Positions 50,500 to 59,292 of a stretch of DNA of 64,000 nt are shown here, one piece after another. Source of the stretch: Roseateles_B flavus (GTDB lineage Bacteria; Pseudomonadota; Gammaproteobacteria; Burkholderiales; Burkholderiaceae_C). The position numbers were made by a program, and so were the translations under genes. Where the stretch lies: contig NZ_JBDPZC010000013.1 in NCBI RefSeq assembly GCF_039872765.1, positions 1 through 64,000 on the forward strand, given 5' to 3'. The notes beneath the pieces were generated by a model. The model had not been told where the DNA came from, ran no database searches, and saw nothing but the letters and a program-made list of their open reading frames with translations. Each line of letters begins with the position of its first letter. The first letter of the stretch is position 1.

Positions 50500-52755
50500 A
50501 TGAACACGCGTGAAACGAACGCACCGCGCGGACACTACCGCATCTGCCCGCTGTGCGAAGCCTGCTGCGGTTTACAGGTGCAGACGGCCGGCGGCCGTGT
50601 CACAGGCATCCGCGGCGCCCAGGACGACCCGTTCAGCGAGGGATTCCTGTGCCCCAAGGGCATCTCGCTGAAAGACCTCCACGAGGACCCCGACCGCCTG
50701 CGCCAGCCACTGCTCAAGCGCAATGGCCGCCACGAGCCCGTCAGCTGGGAGCAGGCCTTCGAGGAGATCGAGCGCCGCCTGCGCCCGCTGATCGAGGCCC
50801 ATGGACCGGACGCCGTGGCCCTCAGCTTCGGCAACCCGGCCGCGCACAAGGTGGGCCTGCTGGCCTACACGCCGCGCCTGGCCCGGGCCCTGGGCACGCG
50901 CAATGTCTTCTCGGCCTCCACCCTGGACCAGATGCCCAAGCAGCTGTCCAGCGCGCTGATGTACGGCCACTGGCTCAGCATCCCCGTGCCGGACCTGCCG
51001 CGCACGGACCTGCTGGTGGTGCTGGGCGCCAACCCCATGGTCAGCAACGGCAGCCTCTGGACGGTGCCGGACTTCCGCGGCAAGGCCCGGGCCCTGCGCG
51101 AGCGTGGCGGCCGGCTGATCGTCATCGACCCTCGGCGCACCGAAACCGCGGCGGCGGCGGACGAGCACCTCTTCATCCGCCCCGGCAGCGACGTCTGGCT
51201 GTTGCTGGGCCTGGTCCACACCCTGTTCGACGAAGGCCTGGTGCGCAGCAGCCCGCTGGACGCCTGGGTGCAGGGACTTGAGGAGATCCGCTCGGCGGTC
51301 ACCGCCTACCCGCCTGAGTCAACAGCCCTGCACTGCGGCATCCCGGCGCCCGAGCAGCGCCGGATCGCCCGACTGCTGGCCACCACGCCGCGGGCCTCGC
51401 TCTATGCGCGCATCGGCAGCTGCACGCAGCGCCACGGCACGCTCAACAGCTGGCTGGTCGACGTCGTCAACATCCTGTGCGGTCAGCTGGACCAGCCCGG
51501 CGGCGCCATGTTCCCCAAGGCCGCGGCCTTCGCCGTCAACACCCAGGGGCGGCCGGGCAGCGGGCGCGGCGTGAGCCTGGGCCGGCGCAAGAGCCGGGTC
51601 AGCGGTGCGCCGGAGGTCTTCGGTGAGCTGCCCATGGTCTGCCTGGCCGAAGAGATCGAGACCCCGGGCGAAGGCCAGGTGCGGGCCCTGATCACGGTGG
51701 CCAGCAACCCGGTGCTTTCGGCGCCCAACGGCCCTCGCCTCGCGCAAGCGCTGGACGGCCTCGACTTCATGCTCAGCCTGGACATCTACCTCAACGAGAC
51801 CACGCGCCACGCCGACCTCATCCTGCCCGCCCCCTCGCCCCTGGAGGACCTGCACTACGACATCGCCTTCGGCCAGCTCTCCTGGCGCAACCATGCGCGC
51901 TACAGCGCCCCGGTCTTCGAGCGCCCGGCCGACATGCCCGAGGAATGGGAGACCCTGACCCGGCTCGCCGCCCTGGCCGCTGGCGCGGACTGGCGCCAGC
52001 CCGTGGACCAGCTCGACACCGCGGCCCTGCGCCAGGAGCTGCGCCATCAGCTCAAGGACAGCGAGGGCACGCAGAGCGAGGCGCTGCTCGCTGCCCTCGC
52101 GCCGCGGGTGGGGCCGCAGCGCCTGATCGACCTGGCCCTGCGCAGCGGCCCTTATGGCGACCAGTTCGGCCGCAAGCCGGACGGGCTCACGCTGGACCGC
52201 GTGCAGGCCGCGCCCCATGGCATCGACCTCGGCGAGCTGCAGCCCCGGGTGCCCGAGCTGCTGCGCACGCCCTCGGGTTGCATCGAGCTGGCTCCGGCGC
52301 CCTTCATGGCGGCGCTCGGCGCACTGGCCGGCGACGCGCCTCCCTCCTGCGGGCCGGACGAGCTCCTGCTGATCGGCCGGCGCGACACGCGCTCGGGCAA
52401 CAGCTGGATGCACAACCTGCCCGTACTGGCCAAGGGGCCTGACCGCAGCGCGCTGATCGTCCACCCGGACGATGCCCACCAGCGCGGCCTGCGCGATGGC
52501 GACCGCGCCCTGCTGCGCAATGCGGCGGGCACCAGCCTGGAGGTGCTGCTGCAATGCTCGGACGAGATGATGCCCGGCGTGGCCAGCCTGCCGCACGGCT
52601 GGGGCCATGACCTGCCGGGCACCCGCTTGAGCGTGGCCCAGCTGCGCCCGGGCGCCAACCTCAATGCCCTGCTGGATGAGCGGCTGCGAGATCCACAGTC
52701 CGGCAACGCCGTGCTCTCGGGTCAACCCGTGACCCTGAGCGCCCTGCCTGCCTGA
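50500..52755 (+). CDS. Molybdopterin oxidoreductase (DMSO reductase family), cytoplasmic
   Basis: 751 residues. The N-terminus RICPLCEACCGLQV with FLCPKG later gives a [4Fe-4S] site (C-x2-C-x3-C…C). The central region carries the bis-MGD fold (LLVVLGANPMVSNGS, IDPRRTETAAAADEHLFIRPG). The C-terminal molydop-binding domain includes RRDTRSGNSWMHNLP. There is no Tat signal and there are no electron-transfer or chaperone genes beside it, so its partner and substrate are unknown; formate-dehydrogenase- or hydratase-like activity is possible. GAGGAA precedes the ATG. Confidence 0.88.
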   Translation: MNTRETNAPRGHYRICPLCEACCGLQVQTAGGRVTGIRGAQDDPFSEGFLCPKGISLKDLHEDPDRLRQPLLKRNGRHEPVSWEQAFEEIERRLRPLIEAHGPDAVALSFGNPAAHKVGLLAYTPRLARALGTRNVFSASTLDQMPKQLSSALMYGHWLSIPVPDLPRTDLLVVLGANPMVSNGSLWTVPDFRGKARALRERGGRLIVIDPRRTETAAAADEHLFIRPGSDVWLLLGLVHTLFDEGLVRSSPLDAWVQGLEEIRSAVTAYPPESTALHCGIPAPEQRRIARLLATTPRASLYARIGSCTQRHGTLNSWLVDVVNILCGQLDQPGGAMFPKAAAFAVNTQGRPGSGRGVSLGRRKSRVSGAPEVFGELPMVCLAEEIETPGEGQVRALITVASNPVLSAPNGPRLAQALDGLDFMLSLDIYLNETTRHADLILPAPSPLEDLHYDIAFGQLSWRNHARYSAPVFERPADMPEEWETLTRLAALAAGADWRQPVDQLDTAALRQELRHQLKDSEGTQSEALLAALAPRVGPQRLIDLALRSGPYGDQFGRKPDGLTLDRVQAAPHGIDLGELQPRVPELLRTPSGCIELAPAPFMAALGALAGDAPPSCGPDELLLIGRRDTRSGNSWMHNLPVLAKGPDRSALIVHPDDAHQRGLRDGDRALLRNAAGTSLEVLLQCSDEMMPGVASLPHGWGHDLPGTRLSVAQLRPGANLNALLDERLRDPQSGNAVLSGQPVTLSALPA

Positions 52756-52756
52756 G

Positions 52757-52793
52757 CAAAAAGAGACCGGCCACTCCGCAGGGAGTGCCGGTC
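52757..52793 (-). terminator. Rho-independent terminator of the TonB receptor at 52842
   Basis: On the minus strand GACCGGCACTCC pairs with GGAGTG-G-CCGGTC (one bulge) and is followed by TCTTTTTG. It lies between convergent genes. Confidence 0.85.
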
Positions 52794-52841
52794 GCAAGGC
52801 CGGCGTTCGGAGGCATGCGCCGGGGAGGAGAAGATCAGTCC

Positions 52842-55073
52842 TCAGAACTTGTAGCTGACCCCCACGCTCAGGGTCCGCGGTGCGCCGTAGAAGCCGGTCA
52901 GCACGCCCAGGGCGGCGATGTTGTAGCCATCGGTGCGGTAGGCCTTGTTGGTGAGGTTGCTGCCCTGCAGGGAGAAGCTCAGGTGCTCGTCGCGCTCCCA
53001 GATCAGGCCAGCGTTGAGCAGAGCGTAGGCGTCCTGGGCGATGGCTTCGCTGAGGTCCGTCGTCGGATAGACCTTGGTGCGGTAGCTCACCCCCACCCGC
53101 GAGCGCAGCGTGCCGCGGCCCAACGCCGTGCGGTTCTCCAGATTGAAGGCGGCCTGGAACTTGGGCGCGTTGGTGAACTTCTTCTGGTCCGCCACGTTCA
53201 CGCCCTTGTCCAGGTACTCGTCGTAGCGCGCATGCAGGGCGGAGACGTTGCCGCTGAAGGTCCAGCTGCTGTTGGGGCGCCAGACGAATTCCAGCTCGGC
53301 ACCGTCCACGGTGGCACGGCCGGCGTTGGTGAAGTCACCGAAGAATCCGGGCGTGCCATTGGCCTGGGTGTAGGAGGTGAACACCGAGAGCTGCACGTTC
53401 TTGTACTTGTTGTGGAAGACGGCGGTGTTGAGCTCCAGACGCCCGCCGTCCAGCACCATCTTGGCGCCACCCTCGATGGAATCGAGCACCTCGTCCTCGA
53501 AGGGCTTGCTGGAGATGGGCACCGCCGCGGTGTTGGCGCGGATGTTGAAGCCGCCTGACTTGAAGCCGCGCGAGGCGCTGGCGTACAGCGAGGTGGCGCT
53601 GGAAAGCTTGTAGTCCAGCGAGACCTTGGGCGAGGTGTTGCTGACCTCGCGGGTCTTGTCGAAGTCGGCCAGCGTGGCGATGGGCTTGCTGAAGGTGGCA
53701 TCGCTGAAGGCCTGGTTCAGCACCACGGCGCGCTTGCTCTCCTTGGTGTAGCGCAGGCCGGCGCTGAGACTGAAGCCCTGCGCCAGGCGCCAGCTCCAGT
53801 CGGCATAGGCCGCCTTGCCGCGCGTGTGGACCGTGCCGTTGGTCGTGCCGAAGGAGAGGTTGAAGAAGTTGTTGGAGACCTTGCCGCCCGCCTCGCCATT
53901 GAAGAAGTAGACACCCATCACGCCCGAGGAGCCGGCGCCATCGAAGGCCAGCTGGGCCTCGGCGCTGCTCTGGGTGTCCTGGTAGAGGGCCAGCACGTCC
54001 GCGATCTTGTTGGGCAGGCCGTCGAAGTCGATGCCCGTGCTGGTGTCGTTGCTGCGGTGGGCGGCGATGAACTTGGCCGTCCACTGCGAGTCCACGTTCC
54101 AGTTGAGGCTCAGCGAGCTGCCGCCGGTCTCGGTGCGGTTCTGGTTGGGCATGCCGCTGGCGATGTCGTAGCGGCTCTCGCCGGGTGGCGTCTTGGCGGG
54201 GTCGAACTTGTTGACGTCCAGGCGCTGGAAGCCGCGCATATTGGATTCGTCATAGGTCTTGTCCGTCGTGAACTGCACGTTGAAGGGCTGGCCGCTGGGA
54301 TAGAACCCCAGGCTCAGCCGGCCGGCCTTGGTCTTCTGGTTGCTGACCTCGCTGCCATCGGTGAGGTTCTTGCCGTAGCCATCGCGGTTCAGCGTGGCCA
54401 GGGCCAGGCGGGCACGGAACTGGCCGTCGCTGCTGGCCCCGCCGACCGAGCCCTTGGCGTCCATCTGGCCATAGCTGCCAAAGGTCAGGCTGGCGCTGCC
54501 CTCGGTCCGGGTGCCCAGGGGGCGAGACACATACTTGACCGCGCCACCGATCGTGTTCTTGCCGTAGAGCGTGCCCTGCGGCCCCCGCAGCACCTCGATG
54601 CGCTGGGTGTCGAACACGTCCAGCAGCGCGCCCTGGGGCCGCGCCACATAGACGTCATCCAGGTAGATGCCCACGCCCGGGTCCACACCCCACAACGGGT
54701 CGGCCTGGCCCACGCCGCGGATGAAGGTGGTGATGGTGGAGTTGCTGCCGCGGGCGGCGTAGATGGTCAGGTTGGGCACCTGCGACTGCAGGTCGCCCAG
54801 ATTCTTGACGTTGAGGCTTTCGAGCGCGCCCGCACCGAAGGCCGTGACCGCGACCGGCACATCCTTCAGCGATTCCTCGCGACGGCGGGCGGTCACCGTC
54901 ACGGCTTCGAGCTTCTGCGTGTCGGCCGCGGGCGCGGGCTCCTCGGCCGGCGCCGGGCCGGGCTCGGCCCAGGCGGGCGCTCCGGCGGCCAGGGCGGACA
55001 GCAGGGCCAGGGTCAGGGGCGTACGGCGCAGGGCCGCGCCAGGATGGGCGGCGGCAATGGGTGTCAGGGTCAT
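52842..55073 (-). CDS. TonB-dependent receptor
   Basis: 743 residues. The signal peptide ends in GAPAWA, followed by a TonB-box-like EAVTVTARRREESL. Plug motifs are VEVLRGPQGTLYG-type (seen as RIEVLRGPQGTLYGKNTIGG). The barrel ends with VGVSYKF, terminal Phe. The ARRREESLKDVPVAVTAF opening is typical of the large FecA-like group common in Sphingomonadales and Burkholderiales that take up complex organic ligands. It is a single gene with its own terminator; no cognate enzyme adjoins. Confidence 0.94.
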   Translation of the reverse strand: MTLTPIAAAHPGAALRRTPLTLALLSALAAGAPAWAEPGPAPAEEPAPAADTQKLEAVTVTARRREESLKDVPVAVTAFGAGALESLNVKNLGDLQSQVPNLTIYAARGSNSTITTFIRGVGQADPLWGVDPGVGIYLDDVYVARPQGALLDVFDTQRIEVLRGPQGTLYGKNTIGGAVKYVSRPLGTRTEGSASLTFGSYGQMDAKGSVGGASSDGQFRARLALATLNRDGYGKNLTDGSEVSNQKTKAGRLSLGFYPSGQPFNVQFTTDKTYDESNMRGFQRLDVNKFDPAKTPPGESRYDIASGMPNQNRTETGGSSLSLNWNVDSQWTAKFIAAHRSNDTSTGIDFDGLPNKIADVLALYQDTQSSAEAQLAFDGAGSSGVMGVYFFNGEAGGKVSNNFFNLSFGTTNGTVHTRGKAAYADWSWRLAQGFSLSAGLRYTKESKRAVVLNQAFSDATFSKPIATLADFDKTREVSNTSPKVSLDYKLSSATSLYASASRGFKSGGFNIRANTAAVPISSKPFEDEVLDSIEGGAKMVLDGGRLELNTAVFHNKYKNVQLSVFTSYTQANGTPGFFGDFTNAGRATVDGAELEFVWRPNSSWTFSGNVSALHARYDEYLDKGVNVADQKKFTNAPKFQAAFNLENRTALGRGTLRSRVGVSYRTKVYPTTDLSEAIAQDAYALLNAGLIWERDEHLSFSLQGSNLTNKAYRTDGYNIAALGVLTGFYGAPRTLSVGVSYKF

Positions 55074-55257
55074 GCGTTGTCTCCGTGATTCTTTGAGGTG
55101 TCGACGCGGACGTCGCCCCAAGGGAGTGCAAGTGCCATGCCCGTGGGCGCGCCAGACCCGCCTTCTACGTGCAAACCATGAGAGCGGCGCGCGCAGGCCG
55201 GGTCCTCGGCGGCCTGTCAGGCCGGCATCGGGGGATGTTCGAGCGTCTAGCGGCCGC

Positions 55258-56589
55258 TCAGGGGCGTCGGGGCCTGCGCACGCTGTCTGATTGGCACACA
55301 GCCCGGGGGGCGCCGATGTCCACGGATCGGGCATTGCCTGAAGCCCGGACACCGCTTTGCCCCCGCAGCCAGCCCAGCAGGCGCAGCGCCCAGCCGCCCA
55401 TGCACAGGGCCCACAGGAGGGCCGCCAGGACCAGCGTCACCGCCGGGTCCGTCTGTCCCAGGGCGGCCCACAGCCGCAGGATCACGGCCGTCTGCAACAG
55501 AAGAAAGAGCGTCAGCAAGGGGCGGTCCGCCGCCAGAGGCCGGCCCGCATGCACGCTGCTGACACGGCTGACCTGGGCCATCATCAGGCTGCCCAGGCCC
55601 CCTGCCAGCACGGCGTGCAGCGGCGCCAGCCCAAGCCCGGCACGTCCAAGCGCCAGCAGCCCCGAGGACAGGGCCGACAGCCCGGCCCCCGCAGCCAGCC
55701 ACAGGCCGCCGGCCAGCATCATCGCCATCAGGGGCAACCGAGCCATGCGCCGCCAATGCCAGGACTGCCTCAGGAGCAGGAGAGCGACACAGCCCTCGAA
55801 CCCCGCTCGCAGCGCCCAGGCCCATGCGGGCAGGGCCGCGGGCGCCAGCACCTGCCAGGCGCCCCCCCAGGCACAGCCCGCCAGCCCGGCCCACAGCAGG
55901 GCGCGCTCGGGCGCCGGCAGGCGCCCGGCCACCTGCAGCCAGACCGCGGGTTCGGCAAACATGGGCACCATGCGATGCAGGGCGATCAGGAACACCGGCA
56001 GCAGCCCCCACCACAGCACCGACTGCAGGGCGTGGCGGGCCACCTCCTCATGCCCCGCCATCAGGCCCGCACCCATGGCGGCCATGCCGCACAGGCCCAG
56101 CAGCCAGGCCCCTTGCACGCCGCGCAGGTGCAACCGGTCCGGCACCTCGCTGGCGGCCAGCAGGCGCCCGGCCTGCCACCAGGAGAGGCCCCAGGACAGC
56201 GCCACCAGCATCAGGCCCAGTCCGGTCAGCTGCGCGTCGACATGCACGCCCGGCAGGGCCAGTGCCCAGCCCAGGCCGGCCAGCCACAGCGAAGGCCACA
56301 AGGTTCGCCCGGCCGGGCCCGGCACGCGCAACCAGCGCGGCCCGGCGGTGAAGAAGAAGCCGGCAATGAACTGCGGCATCGCGCCCAGCCCGAACAGCAG
56401 GCCATGCGCCAGCCCCGGCGACACCGCCCAGGGCAGCGCCCAGGCCCTCCAGCGGGCCAGCAGGACCAGGCACCACCACAGGCCCGACAGGGCCAGCATC
56501 AGCAGGCCCAGCTGAAAGAAGGGGCGGTGGGGCTGCCGTGCCGGCGCGGCGGCGCTGCTGCGGCGTTCAGGCATGTCAGGGTCCGGCAT
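55258..56589 (-). CDS. NnrS-like multi-spanning membrane protein
   Basis: 443 residues with about twelve hydrophobic helices. HRPFFQLGLLMLALSGLWW, LLFGLGAMPQFIAGFFFTA and HALQSVLWWGLLPVFLIAL follow the NnrS pattern, but the usual HAHEM-type haem-ligand motif reads LAHGL. NnrS proteins protect against nitrosative stress. The start is uncertain (56619, 56589 and 56574 are possible); none has a good ribosome site. Confidence 0.75.
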   Translation of the reverse strand: MPDPDMPERRSSAAAPARQPHRPFFQLGLLMLALSGLWWCLVLLARWRAWALPWAVSPGLAHGLLFGLGAMPQFIAGFFFTAGPRWLRVPGPAGRTLWPSLWLAGLGWALALPGVHVDAQLTGLGLMLVALSWGLSWWQAGRLLAASEVPDRLHLRGVQGAWLLGLCGMAAMGAGLMAGHEEVARHALQSVLWWGLLPVFLIALHRMVPMFAEPAVWLQVAGRLPAPERALLWAGLAGCAWGGAWQVLAPAALPAWAWALRAGFEGCVALLLLRQSWHWRRMARLPLMAMMLAGGLWLAAGAGLSALSSGLLALGRAGLGLAPLHAVLAGGLGSLMMAQVSRVSSVHAGRPLAADRPLLTLFLLLQTAVILRLWAALGQTDPAVTLVLAALLWALCMGGWALRLLGWLRGQSGVRASGNARSVDIGAPRAVCQSDSVRRPRRP

Positions 56590-56959
56590 GGGGAGAGATC
56601 TTGCCGCCCTGACGGGCATGGGCGCTTGCTCAAGGACAAGTCCCGGCGCCACGCATGGGCGCGATGACGGCCATGGTGCTACAATCCATTCCCATACATT
56701 CGCTCAAGACCGTTTCTTCAAGGTCTTTGCAGTGGTCTCCGGCATCAGATCTCACACGATGCCGGCCCGCCCATCAGCCTCCAGCGCCATCACTCGGGAT
56801 CCGCCGATTCCGTATCCGGGCCCCGCCCGAAGCGCCCGCCCCCAAGCGATCCGCTGGGTGGCTTCAATCACCGGCTTGATCTCTCTTGCGTGTTTGTACG
56901 TCCCCCGTGTGTCGCCGCTCGCGCACACGGTTTCCACATATTTTCGGAAAGAAAACACC
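56590..56959. other. Leader region of the cold-shock gene
   Basis: 370 bases without a supported gene. TACAAT at 56680-56685 is a good -10 candidate without a clear -35. If used, it would give a roughly 270-base untranslated leader, as is usual for cspA-type mRNAs. A GGAAAG sits ahead of the cold-shock ATG. Confidence 0.45.
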
Positions 56960-57175
56960 ATGAGCAGCATTCAGAACGGCATCGTCAAGTGGTTCGACGA
57001 CGGCAAGGGCTTCGGTTTCATCACCCCCGCCGACGGCAGCAAGGACCTCTTCGCCCACCACAGCGAAATCCGCAACGGTGGCGGCTTCCGCAGCCTGGCT
57101 GAAGGCCAGCAGGTCGAATTCGAAGTCAAGCAAGGCCCCAAGGGTCTGCAGGCTTCGAACATCAAGCCCCTGTAA
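56960..57175 (+). CDS. Cold-shock protein, CspA family
   Basis: 71 residues: GIVKWFDDGKGFGFITPADG (RNP1 inside) and KDLFAHHSEI (RNP2), ending KGLQASNIKPL. It is a single OB-fold that melts RNA structure. Long leader upstream and stem-loops downstream. Confidence 0.96.
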   Translation: MSSIQNGIVKWFDDGKGFGFITPADGSKDLFAHHSEIRNGGGFRSLAEGQQVEFEVKQGPKGLQASNIKPL

Positions 57176-57236
57176 AGCACTTCATCCGGGCCTGGGAAGG
57201 CCTGGGGCGTCCGTGTGGACACCCCACTCCAGACGG

Positions 57237-57258
57237 CAGTGATCTCCGCAGATCACTG
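57237..57258. other. Perfect 9-bp stem-loop downstream of csp
   Basis: CAGTGATCT and AGATCACTG flank a CCGC loop. There is no T-tract, so it could be a 3' stabilising structure or a Rho-dependent end. Confidence 0.75.
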
Positions 57259-57262
57259 CTTC

Positions 57263-57287
57263 GGGCGCCCCCTCTCACGGGGCGCCC
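57263..57287. other. Second stem-loop, GC-only
   Basis: GGGCGCCCC and GGGGCGCCC pair over nine bases around a short loop, five bases after the first stem-loop. No T-tract. Confidence 0.72.
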
Positions 57288-57402
57288 ACTCCCGAGCCAG
57301 GCCCTGCGCCTGCCCTCGACCTTCATCACCATCCGCGCCAAGACGGCTCTCTGGACCTCCGAGCAGGGACGGCTCCTTCAAGGCGCACACCTCGAGATAA
57401 CC

Positions 57403-57618
57403 ATGCAAAAGAAAAGCATCGAGGTGGGGCGATTCCTTGTCTCACCTTTCATCAAGACTTCCGATGACGGCGGCTTCTACGCCAGCGTCTCCATCCGCTC
57501 CGGCCAGGGCTCGGCCAATCACGATCGCGTGGTGCGCTTCGCCCCGCGCTTCAGCGGGCACCGACAGGCCCTGAACTACGCCTGGTCGCAAGGCCGGGCG
57601 TGGGCTGAAGCGATGTAA
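57403..57618 (+). CDS. Small hypothetical protein
   Basis: 71 residues: a β-rich core (FLVSPFIKTSDDGGFYASVSIRSG) then a helix (QALNYAWSQGRAWAEAM). No family name is known to me. The clean codon use and position behind the cold-shock gene suggest a real gene, possibly on the same transcript. Confidence 0.62.
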   Translation: MQKKSIEVGRFLVSPFIKTSDDGGFYASVSIRSGQGSANHDRVVRFAPRFSGHRQALNYAWSQGRAWAEAM

Positions 57619-57676
57619 TCGCACAAACGGGCCCACCCCCTACGCGCTTCGCGCGCCCCCTCAAGGGGGCACAGCC

Positions 57677-58105
57677 GACGGCCCGGCGAAGCCGGATCCG
57701 CGGCTGTCGTGCGGGGCGAGTGCCGGCTTTGCCGAGCACTCTTCGACTATGCGGCAGCGTCGCTTGGCCCCATTTCCTGCGCATCGGCCTCGCAAGAACG
57801 AGGACGGCCCGGCGAAGCCGGATCCGCGGCTGTCGTGCGGGGCGAGTGCCGGCTTTGCCGAGCACTCNNNNNNNNNNNNNNNNNNNNNNNNNNNNNNNNN
57901 NNNNNNNNNNNNNNNNNNNNNNNNNNNNNNNNNNNNNNNNNNNNNNNNNNNNNNNNNNNNNNNNNNNGCACTCTTTGACTATGCGGCAGCGTCGCTTGGC
58001 CCCATTTCCTGCGCATCGGCCTCGCAAGAACGAGGACGGCCCGGCGAAGCCGGATCCGCGGCTGTCGTGCGGGGCGAGTGCCGGCTTTGCTGAGCACTCT
58101 TTGTG
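57677..58105. repeat. 126-bp tandem repeat, at least three copies, collapsed at a gap
   Basis: A unit starting GACGGCCCGGCGAAGCCGG begins at 57677, 57803 and 58035. The first two starts are exactly 126 bp apart, and the third lies beyond the N run. Units differ only by occasional bases (cttcgac versus ctttgac). Each contains an inverted repeat GAGTGCCGGC-ttt-GCCG-a-GCACTC. The true copy number is unknown. Confidence 0.88.
57868..57967. other. Assembly gap (100 N)
   Basis: A run of exactly 100 N, the conventional unknown-size gap, lies inside the 126-bp repeat. Distances across it should not be trusted. Confidence 0.97.
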
Positions 58106-58119
58106 ATTGCGCTTCTGAA

Positions 58120-58149
58120 AAAGCCCACCGGCTTGCACCGGCGGGCTTT
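58120..58149 (-). terminator. Terminator of the graspetide operon
   Basis: On the minus strand AAAGCCCGCCGG pairs with CCGGTGGGCTTT (one mismatch) and is followed by TTTCAG. It lies 52 bases after the MdnC-like stop. The plus-strand side also has a T-rich tail, so it may work both ways. Confidence 0.83.
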
Positions 58150-58158
58150 CTTGTTTGT

Positions 58159-58195
58159 GGGCCCTGTTAGGGCCCGTGGCCGGCCCTGCGGCCGG
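58159..58195. other. Two adjacent perfect hairpins
   Basis: GGGCCCT-GTT-AGGGCCC (58159-58175) and CCGGCC-CTGC-GGCCGG (58180-58195) lie between the MdnC-like stop codon and the terminator. Confidence 0.72.
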
Positions 58196-58200
58196 ACGGC

Positions 58201-59253
58201 TCAGGCCGCCTGGGCCGCCAGCTCCTGCGGCTTGCCGCGGGCAAAGAAGTCAGGGGCCAGCAGGCCCGGTGCGCCGCGGCGGGGCGCATTGCCGATCAGC
58301 ACGTCGGCCAGGGCATCGGCGATGGGCAGGCCGGGGTGCTGCTCCAGCCACATGAACTCGCCGGCCGGGTTGAGTTCAAGGAAGACATGGCGGCCGTCAG
58401 GGGTCAGGATGAGGTCGATCGCGCCGTAGTTGAGGCCGAAGGCGTCCATCAGGGCCAGCAGCTTGGCCTGGATGTCCGCCGGCAGGGTGTGGTGCTGCCA
58501 GTCCTGCAGCATGCGCCGACCCTCGCGACGCCAGTCGGTCCGTGCACGCTCGTTGGCCTGGGAGTCGATGGCCGCAGCAAAGACCTGCTCGCCCACGATG
58601 GTCACCCGCAGCTCCAGCGCCTTGGGCACCAGGGCCTGGAAGGTCATCGGTCCATGACGGAGGGCATCCAGGTGGTCCAGGTCCTCGGGCTGGATGCGGT
58701 TGGTGAACATCACCTTTTCCTGCCCCTGCTCATAGATGGCGAAGGAACTGAGCATCTTGCCCACGATGCCTTGCGGATGTACCGCGAAGAACTCGCGCAC
58801 GGCCTGCGGATCGTTGGTGGAGAGGCTGTCCGGGATCTCCAGGCCCAGGTGGGCCGCCGTCTTGAGCTGCAGCTGCTTGTGATCGGCGCGGCGCACTTTC
58901 TCGTAGCCGTCCAGCTGGAAGCAGTCCAGGCTGTGCAGCAGGCCCAGAACCTGGGCCCGGCTCTCCTTCTGGGCGGCCTCGCGGTAGGCGCCAGGCACGG
59001 TGTCCGGGATGCCGCCGCCGATGCGCAGGCGACGGTAGTAGCAGGACTGGAGCTCGGCCATGTCCAGCTGTCCCAGGGGCGTCTTGAGCAGCAGGGTCTG
59101 CTGGCGGCTGTCGGCATGCAGGCTCAGCTGCACGGACGAGGGGAAGAGGTCAGTCTCGAAGCACCAGGCCGTGGCACCGCGGGCCATCAGGGCACGGGTG
59201 ATCAGGGGGGTGCAGTGGTGGTCGCGGGAGTGGGTGACGATCAGGACATTCAT
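58201..59253 (-). CDS. mdnC: Graspetide ATP-grasp ligase, MvdD/MdnC type (ester-forming)
   Basis: 350 residues. It starts MNVLIVTHSRDHHCTPLI and has CYYRRLRIGGGIPD, the leader-binding region around KQLQLKTAAHLGLEIPDSL, GIVGKMLSSFAIY, ALELRVTIVGEQVF, DWRREGRRM and the metal/ATP site LNYGAIDLILTPDGRHVFLELNPAGEF. This pattern is specific to MvdD/MdnC, which forms two ω-esters in microviridin cores. It is the third gene of the operon, 39 bases after the MdnB-like gene. Confidence 0.93.
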   Translation of the reverse strand: MNVLIVTHSRDHHCTPLITRALMARGATAWCFETDLFPSSVQLSLHADSRQQTLLLKTPLGQLDMAELQSCYYRRLRIGGGIPDTVPGAYREAAQKESRAQVLGLLHSLDCFQLDGYEKVRRADHKQLQLKTAAHLGLEIPDSLSTNDPQAVREFFAVHPQGIVGKMLSSFAIYEQGQEKVMFTNRIQPEDLDHLDALRHGPMTFQALVPKALELRVTIVGEQVFAAAIDSQANERARTDWRREGRRMLQDWQHHTLPADIQAKLLALMDAFGLNYGAIDLILTPDGRHVFLELNPAGEFMWLEQHPGLPIADALADVLIGNAPRRGAPGLLAPDFFARGKPQELAAQAA

Positions 59254-59292
59254 GGGATCAGGGCATCAAGCTCAAAGTTTCCGGCTCAGGGA

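Larger units (their letters stand above)
57619..58119. other. Gene-free region containing tandem repeats and the assembly gap
   Basis: It begins with an extragenic GC palindrome (gcgcttcgcgc, then cccctcaagggg), then enters the 126-bp tandem repeat with the run of N. Frames stay open because the period is divisible by three, but nothing supports translation. Confidence 0.6.

Noticed and set aside
57677..58105. CRISPR-like array.
   Set aside because: The whole 126-bp unit is repeated with no alternating unique spacers, and no cas genes are present.
57551..58138. Open frames running through the 126-bp repeat and the N run, giving a 42-residue peptide repeat.
   Set aside because: The period is divisible by three, so every frame repeats. 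The peptide is Arg/Pro-rich, has no ribosome site, and the frame crosses unknown bases.
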